A stretch of 49,974 bases of DNA from Planctomycetota bacterium (GTDB taxonomy: Bacteria > Planctomycetota > Phycisphaerae > Sedimentisphaerales > Anaerobacaceae), in contig JALORE010000022.1 in the NCBI GenBank assembly GCA_025459125.1, forward strand, positions 1 to 49,974, in the 5' to 3' direction. How positions within the stretch are numbered: position 1 is the stretch's first letter; each line of letters starts with the position of its first letter. This document shows, piece after piece, positions 16,936 to 25,136 of the stretch. A model generated the notes under the pieces. It was not told where the DNA came from and did no database searches. It was given only the letters and a program-made list of their open reading frames with translations. The position numbers and the translations under genes were made by a program.

Positions 16936-17865
16936 ATGGGGAGAAAGACAAGCATTCTGGCGCCGCAGTGGTGGGATTACACAACGCTCGACGACGAGAT
17001 CCTCAATGACGCGGCCCGGCTGACCGTCGAGGACATGGCGGCGCTGAGCCGGGAGGGATTTAAAGTCGTCTTTTATGACACGCTGGAGGATTTCTACCTG
17101 GCGGAAGCCCTGGAGTACATCACCGCCTGGCAGCAGGCGACCCTGGCCAACCCGGCCGGCATCTGCGGGCCGATCGGGCCGACGGAACAGCTTCCCCTTG
17201 TCGCCCGGCTGGTCAACGAGCTGGAACTGGACCTGACCCACGCGCACTTCTGGGGCATGGACGAGTGGTACATGCACGGCCGCGAGGTCCCGCAGACGCA
17301 CGCGCTGTCCTTCGCGCGGGCGGACCGGGAGCTGTGCTTCGACCGGATCCGGCCGAACCTGAGGATGCCGGAGAGCAATGTCCATTTCCCCCGGGCGGAT
17401 ACCTCGGCCTACATCAAGAGCTGGGAAGGGGTCCGTTGCGTGACCATGCAGGGCGGCCAGGGCGATATCAAGCACTGGGCCTTCAATGACCCGGTGCGCC
17501 GGGAAGGCAAGTACAAAGACCGGCCGCCGACGCCCGAGGAATTTCGCCGGCTCACCACGCGCATCGTGGACCTGCATCCGGTGACCGTGATGCAGAACGC
17601 GCGCACCAGCGGCGGCGGCGTTGTGACCAGCGTCCCGACGCAGGCCCTCTCCGTCGGGCCGGTCGAAACTTGGAAGGCCGAGAAGGTCTCCATCTGGCAG
17701 GCGGGCACGCACGACAACCCCTTCGGGATGCGCTTGACGACGCTGATGATCGGCAAGAAGATCCCGGATAGCGCCGTGCCGATGTCGCTGCTGGCGGATC
17801 ATCCGAACGTGCAGTTCAACTTCTACCGCCCCGCCATCGGTGCGTGCGAAGCGGAAATGCACTGA
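16936..17865 (+). CDS. Glucosamine-6-phosphate deaminase-like (NagB-fold) protein with altered active-site motif
   Basis: 309 residues with TAAGGAG six bases before the [14 protein letters not shown] corresponds to the NagB F-N-M-D-E-Y block holding the proton-transfer Asp. [14 protein letters not shown] corresponds to the canonical G-G-I-G-E-D-G-H-I-A-F-N-E-P. The histidine is kept, but the Asp before it is replaced by Ile and the final Glu by Asp, so the reaction may differ from ordinary GlcN6P deamination and ring opening. Its direct neighbour is a PIG-L deacetylase. Likely cytoplasmic. It could be a deaminase, isomerase or lactonase on an amino sugar or other phosphosugar. Confidence 0.78.
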   Translation: MGRKTSILAPQWWDYTTLDDEILNDAARLTVEDMAALSREGFKVVFYDTLEDFYLAEALEYITAWQQATLANPAGICGPIGPTEQLPLVARLVNELELDLTHAHFWGMDEWYMHGREVPQTHALSFARADRELCFDRIRPNLRMPESNVHFPRADTSAYIKSWEGVRCVTMQGGQGDIKHWAFNDPVRREGKYKDRPPTPEEFRRLTTRIVDLHPVTVMQNARTSGGGVVTSVPTQALSVGPVETWKAEKVSIWQAGTHDNPFGMRLTTLMIGKKIPDSAVPMSLLADHPNVQFNFYRPAIGACEAEMH

Positions 17866-17872
17866 AGACGTT

Positions 17873-17960
17873 GGAATAGTGGAATGATGGAATAGTGGAA
17901 TGATGGGTGACCGGTCGGAATGCTTCCCAGCATTTCATTATTCCATTGTTCCACTATTCC
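17873..17960 (+). repeat. GGAATAGTGGAA 30-bp inverted repeat inside the operon
   Basis: The arms at 17873-17902 and 17931-17960 pair over 30 bases with four differences, all of which are G-U pairs in plus-strand RNA. The loop is 28 bases. It fills the NagB-like/PfkB gap and ends 8 bases before the AGGAGG of the kinase gene, so the transcript would carry a long stem immediately upstream of that ribosome-binding site. Confidence 0.8.
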
Positions 17961-17982
17961 CTTATTCCAGGAGGATCGTCCC

Positions 17983-19188
17983 ATGGCTGTGGATGTCCTG
18001 GTTCTGAACACGGCGGTCGTGGACTTGCGGCGGCCCGATTTTGAGTTTGCCGACCGGCTGGTCGGCATCGGCGGTCTGGCCAAGTGCCGGACCGAGGACA
18101 TGCCCGGGTACTCCCAGGAGCAGATCCGCCAGTGGATCGCCGACGGCTTCGCCACCGCGGGCGGCCCGGGCAACGCCGCCCCGCTGATCGCACGCACCGG
18201 TTTGAAGGTCGCGGTCGGCGTCAGTCTTGGCCAAGGCGACTACGGCGGCCTGGATGCCCAGGGCCGGTACTTTCACGATGTGATGACCGCCAACGGCATC
18301 GACATGTCGGCGACCCACATCCACGCGAACCTGCCCACGGGCACAACCTTCATCCACAGCACCTCCGGCGGGGACCGCGGTGGCATTGCCTATTTCCCCA
18401 ATGCCAACAATGACTTCCGCTTCAGTGTTTTTCGCGCGGCGGTGGAGCGGCTTGGGCCCCGCATCGTTTACTACATGTACTCGGGCCTTTCGGACCGCGG
18501 CGACGCCGATGGCGGCCGGGACCTCGCCGACTTCATCCGCTGGTGCCAGTGCGGGGGCATCGTGACCATCGCCGACAGCCATACCCTGACCGGCAGCCCG
18601 CACCAACTCATCGCCGCGGGGAAGCCGGTGCAGGAGTATCGCCTGCTGGAGCCGCTGCTGCCCGAGCTGGACCTGTTCTTCACGTCGTCGGATGAGGCCA
18701 AGCTGATCGAGAACACGCTCGGCTGCCAGCCCGCGCGCGTTGACCTGGGCGAGCGGGCCTACAACTGTCATTTCCTCGAGTGGCTGACCCGGCGGTTCTG
18801 GCAGGACGATGGGCGCACGAAGCTCTTCGGAGTGACCGTCAGCGATGGTGCCTACATCATGTATATCGGCCCCGAAGGCCAGATCGGCGGACCGATGAAG
18901 GCGACCTCGCGGTTCATGGCCGGCGAAGTGGTTGATCTGGTCGGGGCGGGCGATTCGTTCCGCGCGGGCCTGATCGCCTACGTCGCCAGCAATCTCGATG
19001 GTTTTCGCAAAGGGGCGATTGATTTCGAGCGGGCCGTCCAGGCGGGCAACCTCTTCGCTTCGCTCTACATCAAGGCTCCGCTCGGCGATCGCTACGGCAA
19101 CATCAAACCGTATGCGAGGATGCTGCAAGTCCTGCAGGCGAAGAACGGCTTTGCGAGTTTTGACGCGCTGCGACAAGCGCTGGATTAG
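17983..19188 (+). CDS. PfkB-family carbohydrate kinase
   Basis: 401 residues. FATAGGPGNAAPLIARTGLK is the N-terminal glycine-rich substrate region, and VVDLVGAGDSFRAGLIAYVA is the PfkB signature near the C-terminus, with G-A-G-D anion hole and catalytic Asp. It is about 80 residues longer than ribokinase, with an insertion around SDRGDADGGRDLADFIRW. It should phosphorylate a sugar or sugar-like alcohol in the pathway. AGGAGG eight bases upstream sets the ATG at 17983. A strong hairpin lies just upstream, and DUF4432 follows after 15 bases. Confidence 0.88.
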   Translation: MAVDVLVLNTAVVDLRRPDFEFADRLVGIGGLAKCRTEDMPGYSQEQIRQWIADGFATAGGPGNAAPLIARTGLKVAVGVSLGQGDYGGLDAQGRYFHDVMTANGIDMSATHIHANLPTGTTFIHSTSGGDRGGIAYFPNANNDFRFSVFRAAVERLGPRIVYYMYSGLSDRGDADGGRDLADFIRWCQCGGIVTIADSHTLTGSPHQLIAAGKPVQEYRLLEPLLPELDLFFTSSDEAKLIENTLGCQPARVDLGERAYNCHFLEWLTRRFWQDDGRTKLFGVTVSDGAYIMYIGPEGQIGGPMKATSRFMAGEVVDLVGAGDSFRAGLIAYVASNLDGFRKGAIDFERAVQAGNLFASLYIKAPLGDRYGNIKPYARMLQVLQAKNGFASFDALRQALD

Positions 19189-19203
19189 GAGAGCACGACC
19201 ACC

Positions 19204-20277
19204 ATGGCGGTGAAGAAGATGCAACCCAGTTGGCAAGGCAAAGTGATCAATCCCGCCCAGGTAGGCGGCATCGAAACATCGGTTCTGGACGATGGGCCGG
19301 GCCGGGGAACCCGTATTGCCTGGATCAATACCGGGGCGGGCCTGCGGTACAAGGTCGTCATCGACCGGGGCCTCGATATCGTCGACGCATTCTATCAGCA
19401 GCACAGTCTCGCCTGGCTCAGTCACGCCGGCGTCACCGCGCCGCGCCCGGATGCTCATACCGGGATCGAGTGGCTCTGGACCTTCGGCGGCGGCCTGCTC
19501 ACCACCTGCGGCCTGACACACGTGGGCGGACCGGAGACCGACGCCTTCGGCGAGCGTGGTCTCCACGGGCGCATCAGCAATTTTCCCGCACAGGTGGAAT
19601 CCATCGTCCAGCCCAACCTGGGCACCGGCAGCGTGGAGATGAGCATCACCGGCGTGGTGAAGGAGTCGCGTGTCTTCGGTCCCAATCTCGAACTCCGCCG
19701 GACGATCTCCGGCACGCTCGGCGAACCGGTCATCCGGATTCACGATGTCGTGACGAACGCCGGTAATTCCCGCACACCCCATATGCTGCTATATCACTGC
19801 AACTATGGCTGGCCCCTGGTGGACAAAGGCACGCAGATCGTCTGGAAAGGCCGGTGCGAATCGCGCGGCCTGGAGATGGACAACGCCATCTTCAACCCCG
19901 ACCGCGATTTCCGTACCGCGGCAGCGCCGCTGGAGAGTCATCGGGGCACCGGGGAAGCCTGCGGCTTCATCGACGTGACGCCCGACGCGGACGGCGTGTG
20001 CACGATCGGCCTGCACAACGAGAAACTTGGGCTGGCTGTCAGCACGCGCTACCGCAAGACGCAACTACCCTCCCTGGCCAACTGGCAGCATTGGGGCCCG
20101 GGGGAGTACGTGACGGGATTGGAGCCCGGCACCAATCCGCCCATCGGCCAGGCCAAGGCCCGGGCGCAGAAGAAGTTGCTGCACCTGGACCCCGGCCGCA
20201 GCCGGACCTACGACCTGGAGATCCGCGTGCTCACGCAGGCTCAGGACATCCGCCGGTTCCTCAGGGCGGGTCGATAG
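19204..20277 (+). CDS. DUF4432 aldose-1-epimerase-like protein
   Basis: 357 residues. It contains VVIDRGLDIVDAFYQQHSLAW, GERGLHGRISNFPAQ, LLYHCNYGWPLVD and YVTGLEPGTNPPIGQA, the conserved blocks of the DUF4432 family within the galactose-mutarotase (aldose epimerase) beta-sandwich superfamily. The role is probably anomer interconversion of a sugar substrate, by analogy only. AGGAG overlaps the stop of the kinase gene, and the next gene begins one base after this stop, so the three are almost certainly one transcript. Confidence 0.83.
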   Translation: MAVKKMQPSWQGKVINPAQVGGIETSVLDDGPGRGTRIAWINTGAGLRYKVVIDRGLDIVDAFYQQHSLAWLSHAGVTAPRPDAHTGIEWLWTFGGGLLTTCGLTHVGGPETDAFGERGLHGRISNFPAQVESIVQPNLGTGSVEMSITGVVKESRVFGPNLELRRTISGTLGEPVIRIHDVVTNAGNSRTPHMLLYHCNYGWPLVDKGTQIVWKGRCESRGLEMDNAIFNPDRDFRTAAAPLESHRGTGEACGFIDVTPDADGVCTIGLHNEKLGLAVSTRYRKTQLPSLANWQHWGPGEYVTGLEPGTNPPIGQAKARAQKKLLHLDPGRSRTYDLEIRVLTQAQDIRRFLRAGR

Positions 20278-20278
20278 T

Positions 20279-21601
20279 ATGGCCGGGCACACATTCGTCG
20301 GCTTTGGGTTCGGGCCGATCCAAGCGGGGCTCTTCGCCAAGGAGGCGTTCCAGAGCGGCAATTTCGACCGGATCGCGGTGGCGGAGATCGATCCTCGCCT
20401 CGTCGAAGCCGTGCGCGCCAACGGTGGCACGTACTACGTCAACGTGGCGCGACGCGACCGCGTCGAAACGGTCTGCATCGACCGGGTCGAACTCTTCAAC
20501 CCGGCCCATCCGGATGACGCGGCGGTGCTCACCGCCCTGCTCGCCCAGGCCACCGAGATCACCACCTGCCTGCCTTCGGTCAAGTTCTATGATTCGGACC
20601 AGGCTGACAGCAGCGTAGCCGCCCTGATCGTAGAGGGTCTGCGCCATCGTCAAGCAGAGGCCACGATCATCTATGCCGCCGAGAACCACAATCACGCGGC
20701 CGAGATTCTCGAACAGGCCGTCGCGCAAAGACTCCTCGGAGGGCGAGCGTCTCCGCTCGCCCCGGATTGTCGTGCGGGGACGCACGACCTACAAAGAGTC
20801 CAGTTTCTCAATACCGTGATCGGCAAGATGAGCCAAGTGGTGACCGATCCGCGAGAAATGGCGGAACGGGACCTCGCCCCCATCGCGCCAGGCATCGACC
20901 GCGCGTTCCTGGTGGAGGAATTCAATCGCATCCTCGTCACCAAGACCACGATACCTGGTTTCCTGCCCGGCATCCGGGTCTTCGTCGAGAAGGACGAGCT
21001 GTTGCCGTTTGAAGAAGCCAAGCTCTATGGCCATAATGCCATCCACGCGCTGCTCGGTTTCCTCGGCACCCTCAAGGGATATGCCAAGATGACGGAGGTC
21101 AAAGGTGATGCCTCCCTGATGCGCATCGCACGCGCGGCCTTCATCGAGGAATCGGGGGCAGCGGTGATCCGCAAATACGCCAGTCTGGGCGATGAGTTGT
21201 TCACGGAGGCCGGCCACCGCGCCTATGCGGAGGATCTCCTGGAGCGCATGACCAATCCGTATCTCGCGGACACGGTCGCCCGCGCCGCTCGGGATGTCGT
21301 GCGGAAGCTGGGCGTCTGCGACCGCATCTTCGGCACGATGACGCTGGCTTTCGAGCACGGCATCGAGCCGAAGAACATGGCGCTGAGCGCCCTGGCCGGC
21401 GTCGCCCTGCTGCTGGCCGGCGCTTCCGACTACGGCCTGCCGCTGGCGCTGCGCGCGTTGAACTGGCGGCGCCTGGACAGGGCCGGTCTCACGCACTTGC
21501 TGACATGGCTGTGGCAAAGCCCAATGTCCCCGCCGTTGCTGAAGTTGATCGACCTTACCTGCGCGGCCGGCATACCCCTGGACCGCCTGCTGACCCCATG
21601 A
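20279..21601 (+). CDS. Mannitol-1-phosphate/polyol dehydrogenase-like protein carrying an in-frame repeat insertion
   Basis: 440 residues. HTFVGFGFGPIQAGLF is the N-terminal NAD-binding motif. KLYGHNAIH near residues 248-256 is the K-x4-N-x2-H catalytic motif of long-chain polyol dehydrogenases such as mannitol-1-phosphate 5-dehydrogenase and mannitol 2-dehydrogenase. VQFLNTVIGKMS is another conserved block. It should oxidise or reduce a polyol, polyol phosphate or ketose. Residues about 153-174 are encoded by two tandem hairpins (20741-20788) flanked by a near-perfect direct repeat. Removing 66 bases would join AVAQ directly to RVQFLNTV. Start and preceding stop are one base apart, indicating translational coupling. 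Confidence 0.8.
   Translation: MAGHTFVGFGFGPIQAGLFAKEAFQSGNFDRIAVAEIDPRLVEAVRANGGTYYVNVARRDRVETVCIDRVELFNPAHPDDAAVLTALLAQATEITTCLPSVKFYDSDQADSSVAALIVEGLRHRQAEATIIYAAENHNHAAEILEQAVAQRLLGGRASPLAPDCRAGTHDLQRVQFLNTVIGKMSQVVTDPREMAERDLAPIAPGIDRAFLVEEFNRILVTKTTIPGFLPGIRVFVEKDELLPFEEAKLYGHNAIHALLGFLGTLKGYAKMTEVKGDASLMRIARAAFIEESGAAVIRKYASLGDELFTEAGHRAYAEDLLERMTNPYLADTVARAARDVVRKLGVCDRIFGTMTLAFEHGIEPKNMALSALAGVALLLAGASDYGLPLALRALNWRRLDRAGLTHLLTWLWQSPMSPPLLKLIDLTCAAGIPLDRLLTP
20726..20801. repeat. Two tandem hairpins inserted in a coding sequence, flanked by a 10-bp direct repeat
   Basis: Hairpin 1 has arms GGGCGAGCG (20741-20749) and CGCTCGCCC (20754-20762) with loop TCTC. Hairpin 2 has arms GTCGTGCG (20769-20776) and CGCACGAC (20781-20788) with loop GGGA. 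Hairpin 2, read on the other strand, shares the core GCGTCYCCGC with hairpin 1, so they are one family in opposite orientation. The flanks CAAAGACTCC (20726-20735) and CAAAGAGTCC (20792-20801) are 9/10 identical and 66 bases apart, which is 22 codons. Confidence 0.82.
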
Positions 21602-21607
21602 CCGGGA

Positions 21608-22405
21608 TCAGTAATCCTTGAAGCCTCGCATCCATTCGGGCCAGTCCTCGGCCTCCACGCCCCCGGCACGGGTCCAGGGCCCCTGCATCAGGAACTCCTG
21701 GTGCCAGCGGAGCGACCACAACTCCTTCAAACCGATCCGGCGCGTCGAGAAGTCCACGAAGGCGCCGTTGATGAACCCGCCATGTCGAAGCAGGCAAATC
21801 ATCTTCATCGCGTTCGTGGTCCAGTCGTCACGTTGCCCTTCGTGCGCCGGTGGCTGATCGGTGTGACTCGGTCGGGTGTCCCACCAGCGGTCGTCCACAA
21901 ACAGCGGAATCTCGGCGGCCTGCCTCACGTCGCGGCGCCGCCAGTACTGGGAGGCAGGTTTGCCGCCCTCCTTGCCGGGCATGGGGTCCGTGACCCAGAG
22001 GTTGATGCCGTAGCTGCCATATTCCTGGTACTGCGGATTCGGTCCCCAGGCGACGCAGGCGAATCGGCCGCCGCGGGGATCCGGCTTCGTCGCCGTCGGG
22101 CAGGAGCAGATCTCCTGCTGCTGGACGTAGTACGAGCGGAACACGACCATCCAACTGGTCTGGGGTTCGTTGCCGACATTCCACCCGCGATGGAAACGCC
22201 CGTTGTTGTCATCCGTATACAGGGAGAAATAGACCGCCCACTGCCGCAGGTTCGCCTGGCAGGCGATGGTCTTGCCCTGCTCCTTGACGCGGTGCAGGGC
22301 CGGCATCAGGATCGCCATGAGCAGCGCAATGATCGCAACCACCACGAGAAGCTCGATCAGAGTGAAACCTCGCGGTGCGGCATTCTGTCTCTTGCTGCCA
22401 GCCAT
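21608..22405 (-). CDS. Pseudopilin-like protein with type IV prepilin N-terminus (H-X9-DG-like)
   Basis: 265 residues. RGFTLIELLVVVAIIALLMAILMPAL is the canonical prepilin cleavage site (G|F-T-L-I-E) and hydrophobic helix. RHGGFINGAFVDFS near the C-terminus is a version of the H-X9-DG block of planctomycetal pseudopilin-like proteins. A prepilin peptidase would cleave after Gly13 or so, and the protein would sit in the inner membrane or periplasm. GAGGGG nine bases upstream sets the ATG at 22405. It converges on the polyol dehydrogenase gene with only six bases between stops. Function unknown; many paralogues usually occur per genome. Confidence 0.87.
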   Translation of the reverse strand: MAGSKRQNAAPRGFTLIELLVVVAIIALLMAILMPALHRVKEQGKTIACQANLRQWAVYFSLYTDDNNGRFHRGWNVGNEPQTSWMVVFRSYYVQQQEICSCPTATKPDPRGGRFACVAWGPNPQYQEYGSYGINLWVTDPMPGKEGGKPASQYWRRRDVRQAAEIPLFVDDRWWDTRPSHTDQPPAHEGQRDDWTTNAMKMICLLRHGGFINGAFVDFSTRRIGLKELWSLRWHQEFLMQGPWTRAGGVEAEDWPEWMRGFKDY

Positions 22406-22576
22406 TGCTGTTCGCCCCTCAGAATTCCGCCCGGGCCCTGGATGCGCTGCGACAATGGGTTCCGCGCCAGATACTCTCCGGGCACAGTTCATTATACGAC
22501 CCCGCCCGGACGGCTGCAACGCCGCGGGCGGCTCGGCCCAACGTACTTTCCTGGCGGGGTTCCCGCGGCCGGGGTA

Positions 22577-22582
22577 TATAAT
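22577..22582 (+). promoter_or_regulatory. -10 box (TATAAT) 8 bases before the EamA start codon
   Basis: TATAAT is followed by exactly 8 bases and the ATG at 22591, with no Shine-Dalgarno sequence. No convincing -35 box is seen at 16-18 bases. The arrangement equals that of the acyltransferase gene and suggests leaderless mRNA. Confidence 0.5.
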
Positions 22583-22590
22583 GCGGACTC

Positions 22591-23490
22591 ATGCAAGCAA
22601 ATGACAGGCAACACAAGCTGGCTTATGTCTACGCAATGCTCGCCGTGGTGTTCTGGGCCACGTCGGCCACCGCCTTCAAGCTCGCCCTGCGTCACGTGGG
22701 CCAACTGCCGCTGCTGCTGGTGGCGTCGGTGACCTCGACCGGCATCTTCCTCGCCTACCTGGCCGCCACGAACCGGCTGAAGCTGCTGGGCACGTTCACC
22801 CGGAAGGACTGGCTCTGGTCCGCGGGTCTGGGACTATTGAATCCCTTTCTCTATTACGTGATCCTGTTCCGGGCCTACGCCCTGCTACCGGCCCAGGAGG
22901 CTCAGCCGATCAATTTCGTCTGGCCGCTGACGCTGGTGCTGCTCTCGATTCCCCTGCTGGGCCAGCGGATCCGGCTCGCCAGCTTTCTGGCCATCCTCAT
23001 CAGCTTCAGCGGCGTGGTCGTCATCGCCACGCACCCAACCCAGCCGCAGGACATTCTCGCTTTTCATTTCAGCAATGGGCCGGGCGTCCTGCTGGCCCTG
23101 GGCAGCACGATCATCTGGGCGCTCTTCTGGGTTCTCAACACCAAGGACCGTCAGGACGAAGCGGTACGTCTCTTCGTAAACTTCCTCTTCGCCTCGGCCT
23201 ACATCGTTCTGGCGGTGCTCCTGTTCGGCCCGACCCACGTGGGGGGATGGCGGGGCCTGCTGGGCGGCCTCTATGTCGGCCTGTTCGAAATGGGTATCAC
23301 CTTCCTGGTGTGGCTCAAGGCTTTGCGGAGCGCCAAGACCACCGCGCACGTGGTGAACCTGATCTATCTCGTCCCCTTTCTCTCGCTCCTGGTCATCGCG
23401 TTGGTGCTGGGCGAGGAGATCCTGCCCTCCACCGTGGCGGGCCTGCTTCTAATCGTCACCGGCATCATCCTGCAGAAGGTATGGGGATAG
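22591..23490 (+). CDS. EamA/DMT-family transporter
   Basis: 299 residues with about ten hydrophobic segments arranged as two EamA repeats. The first begins YVYAMLAVVFWATSATAFKLAL and the second LLALGSTIIWALFWVLNTK. Both carry the typical small-residue/tryptophan start. The protein is an inner-membrane permease of the drug/metabolite transporter superfamily; the substrate cannot be told from sequence. The start lies 8 bases after a TATAAT. It converges with the Gfo gene on the other strand, with a shared hairpin between them. Confidence 0.88.
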   Translation: MQANDRQHKLAYVYAMLAVVFWATSATAFKLALRHVGQLPLLLVASVTSTGIFLAYLAATNRLKLLGTFTRKDWLWSAGLGLLNPFLYYVILFRAYALLPAQEAQPINFVWPLTLVLLSIPLLGQRIRLASFLAILISFSGVVVIATHPTQPQDILAFHFSNGPGVLLALGSTIIWALFWVLNTKDRQDEAVRLFVNFLFASAYIVLAVLLFGPTHVGGWRGLLGGLYVGLFEMGITFLVWLKALRSAKTTAHVVNLIYLVPFLSLLVIALVLGEEILPSTVAGLLLIVTGIILQKVWG

Positions 23491-23527
23491 AAGAACAAAG
23501 GGCACCCGGCCCTGAAGCCGGATGCCC
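23491..23527 (-). terminator. Terminator of the minus-strand Gfo gene
   Basis: GGGCATCCGGC and GCCGGGTGCCC (minus-strand reading, 23527-23517 and 23510-23500) pair with one mismatch around a 6-base loop and are followed on the minus strand by TTTGTTCTT. The hairpin may also serve the plus-strand EamA gene, whose stop is at 23490, but only the minus direction has the T-rich tail. Confidence 0.7.
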
Positions 23528-23565
23528 TGGTCTGCATTACGACTCGAGTTTATGAAACGCCGATT

Positions 23566-25041
23566 CTATACCTTCTCGGGCACGATGAATGGCTTGCGAT
23601 ACGGCCGCGTCAGCAGCGCGTTGGCCTTGGCGTTGCCCGAGAATTTTTCCGTCTTGGGATTGAACTTCAACATCGGCCCGAGCTGGTACGTGCCCTTCGA
23701 CACGTCCAGACCGATCGCGCCCTTGACGGTCTCCAGGACCTTGTCCCACGACTTGCCGATCTCCTCGTGCTTGCCGAGAACATCCGGTTTGGTCGTGCCG
23801 GAGACCTGCTTGCCGAGGCGGTAGGAGACGTTGCCCAACTGGCAGCAGGCAGACGACAGCCACCCTTCGCTGATATCCGCGTTGAGGTCCTCAATCTTGC
23901 GGCTGCGGACGGCCTCGATGAAGTTGCCGAAGTGGTCCTCGCCGGGACCCATCTTGACGTCGACGGCCACCAAGTCCTCGGCTTTGTCGGAGCCCTTCGG
24001 ATAGAACTTGCCGCCCTTGATGGCGCCGGCCTCCAAGTAGAACTCGTTACCGACATTGTTGGGATACTTCTTGCCGTCCGCCCCCGCGCGACCGACCAAG
24101 CCGATGACCTCGAACACCAGCAGCGGCCCGCCGAAATCCATGATGGTCAACTGGCAGTTGGGCGTCTGGGCCTGATCGGTATAGGGCGGATGGCCCTCCG
24201 TCGAGTTCACCCAGCGACCGCCCAGGCTGATCACGCTCTGCGGCAGCGTCCCGCCGGGAATCGCCCAGCGGGCAATGTCCATCTGGTGGACGCCTTGGTT
24301 GCCGATCTCGCCATTGCCGAAGTCCCAGAACCAGTGCCAATTGTAGTGGACGAGATTCTCATGGTACGGCTGTTGCGGCGCCGGACCCAGCCAGAGGTTG
24401 TAGTCCAGGTTCTCCGGGGGCTCTTTGATCGGCTTGAAGCCGATGCTCCAGCGGCCCGAACCATCCTTGGAGGCCGCTGCCTTGGAGACCAGGAGCTTGC
24501 CATACTTGCCGCTGGCGATGGCCGCCACCTGCCGGGCCCAGCTCGGGCTCGAACGGCTCTGCGTGCCGTGCTGGACGATCCGGTTGTACTTGCGGGCGGC
24601 CTCCAGGCACCGGTGTCCCTCGAACGGGTTGTGGCTGCAGGGCTTCTCGACGTAGACGTCCTTGCCCGCCTGGCAGGCCCAGATCGTCCCCAGCGAGTGC
24701 CAGTGGTTCGGCGTGGCAATGGAGATCGCGTCGATCTCCTTGCTGTCGAGCATCTGGCGGATGTCGACGTACCTCTGGAGCTTGGTGCCGGACTTCTTTT
24801 CGAAGGCCGCGGCCTTGCTCCCCAGGACCTTCTGATCGACGTCGCAGAAGGCCACCACCCGCACCCCTTTCATGCCGCCGAAGGCACTAATGTGCGAGCC
24901 ACCTCGGCCGTTGATGCCGACGACCGCGATCCGAATGTCGCCGTTGGCCCCCAGCACCCGCGCCCCGGGCGCGGCGAAGGCCAGGCCCAGCCCCGCGGCC
25001 AGCGATCCCTTCACAAACTCTCTGCGCGTCATGTGTGTCAT
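23566..25041 (-). CDS. Tat-exported Gfo/Idh/MocA-family oxidoreductase (copy 3)
   Basis: 491 residues with the twin-arginine signal TRREFVKGSLAAGLGLAFAA and AVVGINGRGGSHI as nucleotide-binding loop. YVEKPCSHN is the E-K-P motif, and GNGEIGNQGVHQMDIARW holds the conserved acidic and histidine residues, closely matching copy 1 and the large planctomycetal subfamily. It lacks similarity of arrangement to copies 2 and 4. AAGGAGG five bases upstream sets the ATG at 25041. It has its own terminator at 23491-23527. Probably a periplasmic sugar oxidoreductase of unknown specificity. Confidence 0.9.
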   Translation of the reverse strand: MTHMTRREFVKGSLAAGLGLAFAAPGARVLGANGDIRIAVVGINGRGGSHISAFGGMKGVRVVAFCDVDQKVLGSKAAAFEKKSGTKLQRYVDIRQMLDSKEIDAISIATPNHWHSLGTIWACQAGKDVYVEKPCSHNPFEGHRCLEAARKYNRIVQHGTQSRSSPSWARQVAAIASGKYGKLLVSKAAASKDGSGRWSIGFKPIKEPPENLDYNLWLGPAPQQPYHENLVHYNWHWFWDFGNGEIGNQGVHQMDIARWAIPGGTLPQSVISLGGRWVNSTEGHPPYTDQAQTPNCQLTIMDFGGPLLVFEVIGLVGRAGADGKKYPNNVGNEFYLEAGAIKGGKFYPKGSDKAEDLVAVDVKMGPGEDHFGNFIEAVRSRKIEDLNADISEGWLSSACCQLGNVSYRLGKQVSGTTKPDVLGKHEEIGKSWDKVLETVKGAIGLDVSKGTYQLGPMLKFNPKTEKFSGNAKANALLTRPYRKPFIVPEKV

Positions 25042-25136
25042 GTCTGCCTCCTTTTCGATGGTGTCTTCAGGGAAGGTGCGTCCGCATGTACAATACGAAC
25101 AACATGGTGTGCTGCACGAGCCATACGCGACCGATT

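Noticed and set aside
16123-17862. 579-codon minus-strand frame opposite the PIG-L and NagB-like genes
   Set aside because: No ribosome-binding site, no motif and low-complexity Arg/Asp composition; both plus-strand genes have family signatures.
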